The notes under the pieces are model-generated. The model worked only from the letters and a program-made list of their open reading frames with translations, was not told the DNA's origin and did no database searches. Source: Panorpa germanica (Eukaryota; Arthropoda; Insecta; Mecoptera; Panorpidae). Taken from it: a stretch of DNA of 64,000 bases. Both the position numbers and the translations under genes were made by a program. Position 1 is the first letter of the stretch, and each line of letters starts with the position of its first letter. The stretch is taken from positions 2,356,001 through 2,420,000 of the forward strand of contig OY783222.1 in assembly GCA_963678705.1 (NCBI GenBank), written 5' to 3'. Positions 1 through 10,629 of the stretch are shown here, piece after piece.

Positions 1-502
1 TAAGAAAGTTTAATTGCTTTGAGTTCATCATCTTCGTAAACATTAAAATTTGTCCCAAAACGGAACCAGAAAAGGATCCTGCTAATGTCGCTGCTCTTGT
101 GTAAGAAGTCACTTTCTGATAATGCTGTTTCTCAACTTTGGCGTAAATGTACGTGTAATAAGCAACTTCTGTCGCCATGTAGGTTCCATGAAAACCCATT
201 GATAGAGCGATGCCTGTCCATTTTGAGCTCCATGCCAAAATACTCCAACTGATAACCCCAGAGAGTCCACACAATATTATAATAGGTTTGTAACGAAAGA
301 AATCAGTAATTAAAAACGTTAAAACAATAATTGATAAATAGGAATATGTGGAAACAGGAAATAATGTTTGGTAAACTTCTTCGGCTGTTAAATTAAGACA
401 AGGACCCGTTAAATAGTCGACAATAAAAGGTTCAGATGGTCGAAATTCTATGAAATATCCGAATACACAAAGCATGAGACAAACTCGGAGCCATTCCTGC
501 AT
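1..502 (-). CDS. L1: SLC19 thiamine transporter-like, exon 1 only (cut by window edge)
   Basis: Translating the minus strand from the ATG at 502-500 gives 167 uninterrupted codons up to the window edge. They match exon 1 of every other locus here: MQEWLRVC start, FRPSEPF, DYLTGP, an N-L-T sequon in outer loop 1, RYKPIIILCG, TEVAYYTYIYAKVE and YQKVTSYTRAA. These are hallmarks of the SLC19 (folate/thiamine carrier) family. Exon 1 elsewhere is 511 bp, so only about 9 bp of it is missing and exons 2-4 lie to the left of the window. The protein differs from the others by C-L-N-L-T instead of S-Q-N or H-R-N, and by E-K-Q at the KVDKEH position. Expected role: 12-TM membrane carrier for thiamine or a related organic cation; substrate is inferred from family only. 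Confidence 0.88.
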   Translation of the reverse strand, partial: MQEWLRVCLMLCVFGYFIEFRPSEPFIVDYLTGPCLNLTAEEVYQTLFPVSTYSYLSIIVLTFLITDFFRYKPIIILCGLSGVISWSILAWSSKWTGIALSMGFHGTYMATEVAYYTYIYAKVEKQHYQKVTSYTRAATLAGSFSGSVLGQILMFTKMMNSKQLNFL

Positions 503-618
503 GTTTTAGCCGAAATTGTCACCGACAAACACACACTTTTCATTTCAAGTTGACTAGTTTTAATTGACGAGTATATTGCAAGTTATACTATTGCATTGTT
601 TACATTTCAATTTGTTGA

Positions 619-656
619 AAGCAGAGCAGGATTGGAAACGAAGCTAAATATAAAAA
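619..656 (-). promoter_or_regulatory. Putative core promoter of L1
   Basis: On the minus strand a TATA-like run (positions 655-646, TTTTATATTT) is followed about 20-30 bp later by CCTGCTCTGC (630-621). The same CTGCTCTG or TTCTGTC element sits roughly 100-125 bp before the ATG of many loci in the array. The start of transcription would fall near 620, giving a 5' UTR of about 120 nt. This is inferred from conservation and spacing, not from transcript data. Confidence 0.4.
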
Positions 657-849
657 ATTAACATCGAAGAGCAATTGGTAAAGGACATTCTCCTTTTATT
701 TTAAATGCTGACTTTTGTGTGGTTTTAAGTTACACTTACTCTTTGGATTTATTAAACATTTTAGGCAAGATTTAAAGTTCAGCTCAAGCCCGCTACCTCC
801 ACGAAATGGTAATTTTATAAAGAGTGTGGTTAAATACATACCTGTAACG

Positions 850-875
850 TTATCAATCACGTTAAAACATGATAA
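850..875. promoter_or_regulatory. Paired GATA-type motifs, conserved spacer block
   Basis: TTATCA at 850-855 and TGATAA at 870-875 form a convergent pair of GATA-factor-type sites, preceded by AAATACATACCTGT. The same order of words (TACAT..CTGT..TTATCA..TTGATAA) recurs in spacers between other array members that are otherwise quite diverged. A role as an enhancer is inference. Confidence 0.35.
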
Positions 876-1772
876 AAGAATCACAGATTTATTGCCTGTA
901 ACTATACAGTGATAATGCTCGTAGATTGTTGGGCAACACATATAATTATGTTGTTAACACTGCCTAGATTAATGTTAATCTTAATAAACTATGTGCTAAT
1001 TGCTTGTTAATTGTTTTAATTACTTCAATAACAATATAAATTATAAGTTTATATTAGTGCATCTAAAGTATAACAGTTTATTATTTTTATACTTAATTTT
1101 TTTAGTTTTAAAGTGACTATAAATTATAACGCCTGCAAATTTTAAAATACCACTTCTATTACATGTCTGAAATAATTCATAACCGAGACAAAGAAAGAAG
1201 ATATGGGAATAGAAGAACGAGAGAGAAGAAGGAAAGAAGAGAGAATTGAGAAATAGCAGGTGAAGAGGATGGCAATTGGATATTTTTAATAGAAGAGAGC
1301 GGAAAATGGGGAAGAAGAATCGTTAAATTTATAATGGGAAAAGGAGACAGGAAGGTTCTGTAGATTCTGCAGAAGATTGAAAGCAAGGTAAACAGCAAAA
1401 AAAGAGAAAGGAATTGTCTAAAGAAGACAAGGAAGTAAGGAAATGGGTGGACAAAGTACATAACTAAGAGGGGTGCAGAAAGAATACACAGAAAACATAT
1501 AAGAAGTAAAATGAATAGTTCAAGTTCTATATGAATTAGTTTCATTTAATTTATTTTTACATAGAAGAGATGAATGCGATTTTTTTAGATAGATTCCTGG
1601 TAATTACAGTCTATATTTACTTTTGACGTTTCTCTGGTTCACTTTCAGGTTGCTTTGAGTCTAATAAACGCCCTGCTCCGCAATCTTTCTGTCTACACAG
1701 CATCCGTTACAATATCACAGAAAAATGTTATGTCATGCTACATAAAACAGAAGACTTTGTTCTGTAATTTTT

Positions 1773-3342
1773 TTAAGATGATTCTTTTTGTTTTTCACTT
1801 CTAAAATACGAAACTGCTGCAGCAATGAAATACAGTACACCAAGTACGATGAAATAGCCTCCGTACACTATAAACTGTTCCCTTGGAAGAAGATTGAAGC
1901 CTCCTTCAGATAGCAAAACAACCGTCAAGATGGACTGAAAGACCAAAGCCATCATTGTGTTGATACCAAAAACCAATCCAAAACTGTCCTCGATGAGGTG
2001 CTTAGCAATTTCATAGCTAAAAGAAGAAAGAAGGTAAAAAATCCTGCGCCAAATATCTTTAATACCATTTATTTTTATTGTACCTTGAATAAGTTATCAT
2101 GAAGTTGTACAAAATTCCCAAACATACATAGCCCAAGTAAGAAACCCAAAGTGTGGTAGTTAGCGCTGCCAGGATTAGTGCACCACCGCTTAATACGGAG
2201 CATGCAGTAACTGTTAACAATCCAAAGTAAAGGGCTCCAATTTTAAGGTACCCTGCTAATATGGCAGCAGTTGCACCTAAGATCGTCAATGCCGCTTCTA
2301 TGGCACCGTTCCAAATGGCTGTTTGCTAGTAACAAAGATTGTATCAACTGCAGTTGAGGTAATATCAATAATGTTGTGTTTATAAGGTAACTGACCTCTA
2401 AATCTGGTTCAATATCCTGCCACAGAACTTGAATGTAATTTTGTACTTGGCCAAAGGCACCCGTTGCTAGTGAATACCACAGACTCCACACAACCACGTT
2501 CTTTTGAGTGTACGCTGAGAGGAAGTGACTCCAAAACAGTTTTAGTCCATCACTAATCTTTTGCTTAAATGGTATTCCAACTTCCTTAGAAGATTCTTTT
2601 TGGAGAATTATGGATCCTGTTGTATTATTAGAATTAGTACTTGATATTGAACTTATTTGGAAGGTTTTATATGTAGTTGAATTGAGTTCAGTAGATCGTT
2701 GAAAGTATAGACTTTTGTCCACTGATGGGAGAAATAATGCCACAATAGTTGCCGTTACGTGTGCTGCAATTGTAAAATAATTATTAATTTCAAAACGTCA
2801 CGCTTTTGTACCAATTACAATACCTACTTACATCCAACTGTTATATAGTTTAATTGTTTGGAGTCCATTACCTCCGTATACATTAAAACTTGGCCTAAAA
2901 CAGATCCGGAGAAGAATCCAGTTAATACAGCTGCTCTTGTGTAAGAAGTCACCTTCTGATAGTGATCCTTGTCAACTTTGGCGTAAATGTACGTGTAGTA
3001 TGCAATCTCAGTCGCCATAAACGTTCCATAAAACACACACGAGAGAGCGATGCCTGCAAAGGTAGTGCTCCATGTCAGAAAACTCCAACTTGTAACACCA
3101 GCGAGTCCACACAATATTATTAGTGGTTTGTAACAGAAGAAATCAGTAATTACAAATATTAAAACGGTGTGTGCTAAATAAGAATATGTTGAAATTGGAA
3201 TTATATCTTGATAAATATTTTCTGCTGTCCAATTTTGAGAAGGACCTGTTAAATAGTCCACTAAAAACGGTTCGTTTGGCCGAAAATCTTTGAAAAATCC
3301 GAATACACAAAGTATTAGACAAACGCGTAACCACTCCTGCAT
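1773..3342 (-). CDS. L2 (unit A): SLC19 thiamine transporter-like, 454 aa
   Basis: Four exons on the minus strand: 3342-2832, 2763-2396, 2325-2084 and 2016-1773, with GT-AG introns of 68, 70 and 67 bp in phases 1, 0 and 2. The joined frame is open for 454 codons, near the usual 450-500 of SLC19 carriers. Visible: TM1 from residue 5, FRPNEPF (20-26), DYLTGP (29-34), sequon NWT at 37-39 in outer loop 1, TM4 with Glu112 in TEIAYYTYIYAKV, YQKVTSYTRAA (128-138), TM7 WSLWYSL, YIQVLWQDIEPDLE, then NGAIEAALTILGA (TM8), MITYSSYEIAKHL (TM10) and LVFGINTMMAL (TM11). The Glu in TM4 is where thiamine carriers have Glu and the reduced folate carrier has Arg, which favours thiamine. The loop between TM6 and TM7 is the longest of its subgroup (N- and T-rich). 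The C-tail is SEKQKESS. Confidence 0.9.
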
Positions 3343-4390
3343 TTTATCGGTTAAATGTCACAGACAGACAAGAAGTTGTATCTAAAAAATGTAGCGTAGG
3401 CAATGTTGTTTATTCGCATTAGATTGTATTACAGACAGAGCTGGAGTAAGGCGGGTTTGAATGTCATGTCAAAAGCACAAACCGAAGTAATTCCTAGATT
3501 GAAGATTGTCCTGCAGTACTTGTTTTAAATATGCTAGCTTGTTGCAAGCTAATCCAAGATTAATTATATATTTCTCAAGTATAAATTCTTACAAAATGTT
3601 CAAGATTCAGGACGCTAGCTACCTGCAAGCTAATTCAGCTTTATAAATCAATCCTGGGGCAATCGATTTATATTTGTTAAACCGTAATAGCAATCACAAA
3701 ATATTGGAATTGTGGAAATATAAAAATAGGAGGTTTGCTATCTAGTGGTAATATCAAGTAGTTCCCAAATGTATTTGTTTAATATTTTTTTATAATTTTA
3801 TCTCAAATCCCAGGATTATATTTCTTAGATATAGTTCATATAATCACTTTAATTAATATGCTTGTTAATTATTGCTTAATGTTAGCTAATTTAGGTTAAT
3901 TAGTCTAATTGTCAACATCACGACAAAAGATGCAACAGGTTTCACTGCTCCTTTTAGAAATTTATCTCAGCTGAAACTCTTACATGTCTCAAGCCAAACC
4001 TGTTAGCCTTACAAAATATTTAGACGTACAATTAAAGACATATGAATACATGCCTGTGTTGTTATCAGCTAAAACAATAATAGCGTAATCACTCCTAATT
4101 TAAACTTGATAAGATACTTAATATTTAATATTACCTGTCAAAAGATAAACTTAATTCTTTGATGGTCTAATTACAATGTAGCATTGTACATCACAATACT
4201 GACTGCACATAATAATTAAAAAGTGAATAACATAACACAGACTGGTCTAAGTCGTTGGTAAATTGTTCATTATACGTAATACGTTTTTATTACTATAAAT
4301 GTCATAAGCACTTTTAAGGCGGTAAATACGAAAACGATGTAAGTCAGATCTTCAACATTTTGAGTTAAGGGCAAAAATGACGTTTCCAAT
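3343..4390. other. Spacer between L2 and orphan exon o1
   Basis: This is the upstream region of L2 on the minus strand. It carries GCTCTGTCTGT (about 3432-3442 on the minus strand), a short perfect hairpin TAGCTTG-TTG-CAAGCTA at 3535-3551 and a related GCTAGCT..GCAAGCTAAT at about 3614-3636. The paired-GATA block is at 4062-4112. The whole spacer is paralogous to those upstream of L3-L8. No coding potential was seen. Confidence 0.5.
4062..4112. promoter_or_regulatory. Paired GATA-type motifs upstream of L2
   Basis: TTATCA (4062-4067) and TGATAA (4107-4112) flank a 39-bp A/T-rich core with AATAATAGCGTAATCACTCC. The block lies about 720 bp before the L2 ATG. Copies occur at 7168-7218, 10301-10351, 13421-13471, 16527-16577 and 19660-19710 in the same relative position for L3-L7. 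Confidence 0.35.
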
Positions 4391-4634
4391 TCAGAGTTTA
4401 GAATCATTGAAAGCTTGTGGTGATTCATATTCCTCCCTCCGCCTTCTTACATATGAAACTATAGTTGCGATGAAATACAGTGCACTAAGAACGATGAAAT
4501 AACCGCCGTAAACTCTAAACTGATCCTTATGAAGTAGATTAAGTCCTCCTTCGGATATCACCACAACCGTCAAGATGGATTGAAAAACCAAAGCCATCAT
4601 GGTATTTATTCCAAAAACTAATCCAAAATCCTTG
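4391..4634 (-). pseudogene. Orphan exon 4 (o1), remnant or alternative last exon
   Basis: The minus strand encodes the TM11-TM12 part of an SLC19 carrier (LVFGINTMMALVF..., YVRRRREEYES) with no exons 1-3 of its own. It resembles exon 4 of L9, not of the neighbouring L3, and lies 268 bp 3' of the L3 stop. Homology ends at 4628: the usual start encoding YEIAKHLIE is missing and AT-rich spacer sequence follows, which looks like a deletion that removed the rest of an L9-like gene. An AG at 4636-4635 could nevertheless serve as an acceptor: from 4634 the frame is phase-2 compatible with exon 3 and stays open to the stop at 4391. Most likely a remnant; use as an alternative terminal exon of L3 cannot be excluded. 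Confidence 0.7.
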
Positions 4635-4716
4635 CTTGTTAATTATTTTAATTACTTCAATAGCAATATAAATTACAAGTTTATATTAGTGCAAGTAATA
4701 CAAGAGATGGCTGCAA

Positions 4717-4722
4717 TTTATT
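4717..4722 (-). terminator. Candidate poly(A) signal of L3
   Basis: AATAAA on the minus strand about 180 nt after the L3 stop, in a 3' region conserved among units A, B, C and D; the equivalent in unit C is at 7791-7796. The orphan exon 4 lies beyond it, so inclusion of that exon would need read-through of this signal. Confidence 0.4.
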
Positions 4723-4901
4723 TAGATAGATTCCTGGTTCATTTTAATGTTTCTTTCAAGTTGCTTAATAGCTCCTAAACGCTCTGCTATGCAATGTTTC
4801 TGTCTGCACAGCAAAATTGTCACAAAATCCGTTGCAATATCACAGAAAAATGTTATATCATGCTACATAAAACTGAAGACTTTGTTCTGTAATTTTTTTA
4901 T

Positions 4902-6467
4902 TCATTTTATTTTTTCACTTCTAACGTACGAAACTGCTGCAGCAATGAAGTACAGTACACCTATAACCATGAAATAGCCTCCGTACACTATAAACTGATT
5001 CCTTGGAAGAAGATTGAAGCCTCCTTCAGATAGCAAAACAACCGTCAAGATGGACTGAAAGACCAAAGCCACCATTGTGTTGATACCAAAAACCAATCCA
5101 AAACTGTCCTCGATTAGGTGTTTTGCAATTTCATAGCTAAAAGAAGAAAGAAAGTAGAAAATCCTGCGCCAAATATCTTCAATACCATTTATTTTTAATG
5201 TACCTAGAGTAAGTTATCATGAAGTTGTACAAAATTCCGAAACATACATAGCCCAAGTAAGAAACCCAAAGTGTGGTAGTTAGCGCTCCCAGGATTAGTG
5301 CACCACCGCTTAATAACGAGCATACGGTAACTGTTAACAATCCAAAGTAAAGGGCTCCAATTTTTAGGTACCCAGCTAATATGGCAGCAGTTGCACCTAG
5401 GATCGTCAATGCCGCTTCTATGGCACCGTTCCAAATGGCTGTTTGCTAGTAACAAAGATTGTATTGACTGTGGTTGAGGTAATATCAATAATGTATCCTA
5501 GTAGTACTTTATCTACAAAGATACATGATCGTGTTTATAAGGTAACTGACCTCTAAATCTGGTTCAATATCCTGCCACATAATTTGAATGTAATTTCGTA
5601 TTTGGCCAAAGGCAGCCATTGCTAGTGAATACCACAGACTCCACAGCACCACGTACTTTTGAGTGTACGCTGAGACAAAATGACTCCAAAGCATTTTGAC
5701 TCCTTCGCTGAATGTTATCCTAACATCCTTAGAAGATTCTTCTTGGAGATTTGGTGATACCGTTGCATTATTCGAAGTATTTGATATTGAACTTATTTGG
5801 AAGGTGCTATGTCTTGTAGGCCTTTGGAAATATAGACTTTTGTCCACTGATGGGAGAAATATTGCCCAAATAGTAGCCATTACGTGTGCTGCAATTGTAA
5901 AATAATTATTATATTTAAAACGCCTTGCTTTTGTAATAACTACAATATCTACTTACATCCAACTGTTATATAGTGCAATTGTTTGGAGTCCATTACTTCC
6001 GTGTACATTAAAACTTGCGCCAAAACGGATGCACAAAAATATCCCGTTAATACAGCTGCTCTTGTGTAAGATGTTACCTTCTGATAGTGCTCCTTGTCAA
6101 CTTTGGCGTAAATGTACGTGTAATATGCAATCTCAGTCGCCATAAACGTTCCATAAAACACACACGAGAGAGCGATGCCTGTAAACGTTGTGCCCCATGC
6201 CAGAAAACTAAAAGTTGCAACTCCAGCGAGTCCGCACAATATTATTAGTGGTTTGTAACAGAAGAAATCCGTGATTACAAATATTAAAACGGTGTGTGCT
6301 AAATAAGAATATGTTGAAATTGGAATTATATCTTGATAAATATTTTCTGCTGTCCAATTTTGAGAAGGACCTGTTAAATAGTCCACTAAAAACGGTTCGT
6401 TTGGTCGAAAATCTTTGAAAAACCCGAATACACAAAGTATAAGACAAACGCGTAACCACTCTTGCAT
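4902..6467 (-). CDS. L3 (unit B): SLC19 thiamine transporter-like, 441 aa
   Basis: Exons 6467-5957, 5888-5551, 5445-5204 and 5136-4902; introns 68, 105 and 67 bp, same phases as L2. The frame is open for 441 codons. All family landmarks seen in L2 are present: NWT sequon at residue 37, Glu112 in TM4, YQKVTSYTRAA, SLWYSLAMAAFGQIRNYIQ (TM7) and LVFGINTMVAL. It lacks four residues (RQKI) before SEGVKMLWSHF in the cytosolic loop compared with L4. Intron 2 carries a 35-bp insertion with short inverted ends (5491-5526), shared with L4, L6 and L7. TM7 reads IQIMW, where its near-identical copy L6 has IQILW. Confidence 0.9.
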
Positions 6468-7509
6468 TTTATCGGTTAAATGTCACAGACAGACAAGAAG
6501 TTGTATCTAAAAAATGTACCGTAAGCAATGTTGTTTATTCGCATTAGATTGTATTACAGACAGAGCTGGAGTAAGGCGGGTTTGAATGTTATGTCAAAAA
6601 CACAAACCGAAGTAACTCCTAGATTGAAGATTGTCTTGCAATACTTGTTTTAAATATGCTAGCTTGTTGCAAGCTAATCCAAGATTCATTATATATTTCT
6701 CAAGTAGAAATTCTTACAAAATGTTCAAGATTCAGGACGCTAGCTACCTGCAAGCTAATTCAGCTTTATAAATCAACCTGGGACTTCACAATCGATTTAT
6801 ATTTGCTAAACCGTAACACTAATCACAAAATATTGAAATTGTGTAAATATAAAAATTGGAGGTTTGCTATCTAGTGGTAATATCAAGTAGTTCCCAAATG
6901 TATTTGTTTAATATTTCTTTATAATTTTATCTCAAATCTCAGGATTATATTTCTTAGATATAGTTCATATAATCACTTTAGTTAATATGCTTGTTAATTA
7001 TTGCTTAATGTTAGCTAATTTAGGTTAATTAGTCTAATTGTCAACATAACGACAAAAGTTGCAACAGGTTTCACTGCTGAAACTCTTACATGTCTCAAGC
7101 CAATCCTGTTAGCCTTACAACATATTTAGACGTACAATTAGAGACATATGAGTACATGCCTGTGTTGTTATCAGCTAAAACAATAATAGCGTAATCACTC
7201 CTAATTTAAACTTGATAAGATACTTAATATTTATTATTACCTGTCAAAAGATAAACTTAATTCTTTGATGGTCTAATTACAATGTAGCATTGTACATCAC
7301 AATACTGACTGCACATAATAATTAAAAAGTGAATAACATAACACAGACTGGTCTAAGTCGTTGGTAAATTGTTCATAATACGTAATACGTTTTTATTACT
7401 ATAAATGTCATAAGCACTTTTAAGGCGGTAAATACGAAAACGATGTAAGTCAGATCTTCAACATTTTGAGTTAAGGGCAAAAATGCCGTTTCCAATTCAG
7501 AGTTTAGAA
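6468..7509. other. Spacer between L3 and orphan exon o2
   Basis: Upstream region of L3, paralogous to 3343-4390 but with a short deletion near 7075 (CACTGCTGAAACTC joined where other units have extra sequence). The paired-GATA block is at 7168-7218. No gene seen. Confidence 0.5.
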
Positions 7510-7708
7510 TCATTGAAAGCTTACATATGAAACTATAGCTGCGATGAAATACAGTGCACTAAGAACGATGAAATAACCGCCGTAAACTCTAAACTGATCC
7601 TTATGAAGTAGATTTAGTCCTCCTTCAGATATCACCACAACCGTCAAGATGGATTGAAAAACCGAAGCCATCATGGTATTTATTCCAAAAACTAATCCAA
7701 GATCCTTG
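7510..7708 (-). pseudogene. Orphan exon 4 (o2), shortened
   Basis: Same origin as o1 but with a 30-odd bp deletion near 7521 that removes the RRRREEYES tail, so the frame ends YVSFQ. It also reads MMASVF where the others read MMALVF. The candidate phase-2 acceptor and open frame (7708 to the stop at 7510) are kept. It lies 3' of L4. Confidence 0.65.
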
Positions 7709-7997
7709 CTTGTTAATTATTTTAATTACTTCAATAGCAATATAAATTACAAGTTTATATTAGTGCAAGTAATACAAGAGACGGTTGCAATTTATTAAGA
7801 TAGATTCCAGGTAATTACATTCTATATTTAATTTTAATGTTTCTTTCAAGTTGCTTAATAGCTAATAAACGCTCTGCTCTGCAATGTTTCTGTCTGCACA
7901 GCAAAATTGTCACAAAATCCGTTGCAATATCACAGAAAAATGTTATATCATGCTACATAAAACTGAAGACTTTGTTCTGTAATTTTTTTAATACGAT

Positions 7998-9575
7998 TCA
8001 TTTTGTTTTTTCACTTCTAACGTACGAAACTGCTGCAGCAATGAAGTACAGTACACCTATAACCATGAAATAGCCTCCGTACACTATAAACTGATTCCTT
8101 GGAAGAAGATTGAAGCCTCCTTCAGATAGCAAAACAACCGTCAAGATGGACTGAAAGACCAAAGCTACCATTGTGTTGATACCAAAAACCAATCCAAAAC
8201 TGTCCTCGATTAGGTGTTTTGCAATTTCATAGCTAAAAGAAGAAAGAAAGTAGAAAATCCTGCGCCAAATATCTTCAATACCATTTATCTTTAATGTACC
8301 TAGAGTAAGTTATCATGAAGTTGTACAAAATTCCGAAACATACATAGCCCAAGTAAGAAACCCAAAGTGTGGTAGTTAGCGCTCCCAGGATTAGTGCACC
8401 ACCGCTTAATAAGGAGCATACGGTAACTGTTAACAATCCAAAGTAAAGGGCTCCAATTTTTAGGTACCCAGCTAATATGGCAGCAGTTGCACCAAGGATC
8501 GTCAATGCCGCTTCTATGGCACCGTTCCAAATGGCTGTTTGCTAGTAACAAAGATTGTATTGACTGTGGTTGAGGTAATATCAATAATGTATCCCAGTAG
8601 TACTTTATCTACAAAGATACATGATCGTGTTTATAAGGTAACTGACCTCTAAATCTGGTTCAATATCCTGCCACAGAATTTGAATGTAATTTCGTATTTG
8701 GCCAAAGGCAGCCATTGCTAGTGAATACCACAGACTCCACAGCACCACGTACTTTTGAGTGTACGCTGAGACAAAATGACTCCAAAGCAGTTTGACTCCT
8801 TCGCTAATCTTTTGCCTAAATGTTATCCTAACATCCTTAGAAGATTCTTCTTGGAGATTTGGTGATACCGTTGCATTATTCGAAGTATTTGATATTGAAC
8901 TTATTTGGAAGGTGCTATATCTTGTAGGCCTTTGGAAATATAGACTTTTGTCCACTGATGGAAGAAATATTGCCCAAATAGTAGCCATTACGTGTGCTGC
9001 AATTGTAAAATAATTATTATATTTAAAACGCCATGCTTTTGTAATAACTACAATATCTACTTACATCCAACTGTTATATAGTTTAATTGTTTCGAGTCCA
9101 TTACTTCCGTGTACATTAAAGCTTGCGCCAAAACGGATGCACAAAAATATCCCGCTAATACAGCTGCTCTCGTGTAAGATGTTACCTTCTGATAGTGCTC
9201 CTTGTCAACTTTGGCGTAAATGTACGTGTAGTATGCAACCTCTGTCGCCATAAACGTTCCAAAAAACACACACGAGAAAGCGATGCCTGTAAACGTTGTG
9301 CTCCATGCCAGAAAACTCCAACTTGCAACTCCAGCGAGTCCGCACAATATTATTAGTGGTTTGTAACAGAAGAAATCCGTGATTACAAATATTAAAAATG
9401 TGTGTGCTAAATAAGAATATGTTGAAATTGGAAATATGTCTTGATAAATATCTTCCGCTGTCCAATTTTGAGAAGGACCTGTTAAATAGTCCACTAAAAA
9501 TGGTTCGTTTGCTCGAAAATCTTTGAAAAATCCGAATACACAAAGTATTAGACAAACGCGTAACCACTCTTGCAT
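7998..9575 (-). CDS. L4 (unit C): SLC19 thiamine transporter-like, 445 aa
   Basis: Exons 9575-9065, 8996-8647, 8541-8300 and 8232-7998; introns 68, 105 and 67 bp. Open for 445 codons. It has the NWT sequon, Glu112 (TEVAYYTYIYAKV), ITFRQKISEGVKLLWSHF in the loop before TM7 and LVFGINTMVAL in TM11. It differs from L3 mainly in exon 1 (FRANEPF, EDIYQDIF, FFGTFMATEVA, GYFCASVLAQALMY). It has a near-identical copy, L7, 9359 bp to the right. Confidence 0.9.
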
Positions 9576-10629
9576 TTTATCGGTTAAATGTCACAGACAG
9601 ACAAGAAGTTGTATCTAAAAAATGTAGCGTAAGCCATGTTGTTTATTCGCATTAGATTGTATTACAGACAGAGCTGGAGTGAGGCAGGTTTGAATGTCAT
9701 GTCAAAAACACAAACCGAAGTAACTCCTAGATTGAAGATTGTCGTGCAGTACTTGTTTTAAATATGCTAGCTTGTTGCAAGCTAATCCAAGATTCATTAT
9801 ATATTTCTCAAGTAGAAATTCTTACAAAATGTTCAAGATTCAGGACGCTAGCTACCTGCAAGCTAATTCAGCTTTATAAATCAACCTGGGACTTCACAAT
9901 CGATTTATATTTGCTAAACCGTAACACTAATCACAAAATATTGAAATTGTGTAAATATAAAAATAGGATGTTTGCTATCTCTAGTGGTAATATCAAGTAG
10001 TTCCCAAATGTATTTGTTTAATATTTTTTTATAATTTTATCTCAAATTTCAGGATTATATTTCTTAGATATAGTTCATATAATCACTTTAATTAATATGC
10101 TTGTTAATTATTGCTTAATGTTAGCTAATTTAGGTTAATTAGTCTAATTGTCAACATCACGACAAAAGATGCAACAGGTTTCACTGCTCCTTTTAGAAAT
10201 TTATCTCAGCTGAAACTCTTACATGTCTCAAGCCAAACCTGTTAGCCTTACAAAATATTTAGACGTACAATTAAAGACATATGAATACATGCCTGTGTTG
10301 TTATCAGCTAAAACAATAATAGCGTAATCACTCCTAATTTAAACTTGATAAGATACTTAATATTTAATATTACCTGTCAAAAGATAAACTTAATTCTTTG
10401 ATGGTCTAATTACAATGTAGCATTGTACATCACAATACTGACTGCACATAATAATTAAAAAGTGAATAACATAACACAGACTGGTCTAAGTCGTTGGTAA
10501 ATTGTTCATTATACGTAATACGTTTTTATTACTATAAATGTCATAAGCACTTTTAAGGCGGTAAATACGAAAACGATGTAAGTCAGATCTTCAACATTTT
10601 GAGTTAAGGGCAAAAATGACGTTTCCAAT
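9576..10629. other. Spacer between L4 and orphan exon o3
   Basis: Upstream region of L4. Up to about 10050 it resembles the L3 spacer, after that it is almost identical to the spacer between L2 and L3 (offset 6239 bp), so it is itself a mosaic. Paired-GATA block at 10301-10351. No gene seen. Confidence 0.5.

Larger units (their letters stand above)
503..1772. other. Spacer between L1 and L2
   Basis: No gene is supported. It holds the L1 promoter region (503-660), a copy of the conserved paired-GATA block (850-875), an AT-rich stretch at about 1000-1060 that resembles the sequence found next to every orphan exon 4, and a purine-rich 360-bp stretch (1186-1545) that may be a decayed LINE coding segment. 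On the minus strand an AATAAA lies at 1555-1550, about 218 nt after the L2 stop codon, in sequence conserved as the 3' UTR of other units. Confidence 0.5.

Noticed and set aside
1177-1545. Minus-strand open frame of 122 codons
   Set aside because: It is the complement of a purine-rich stretch and reads as Leu/Ser/Phe-rich low-complexity sequence; no domain, not present in other spacers.
6208-6459. Second frame inside exon 1 (MVTRLSYTLCIR...), repeated in most loci
   Set aside because: A shadow of the conserved exon 1 in another frame; its conservation follows from that of the true frame.
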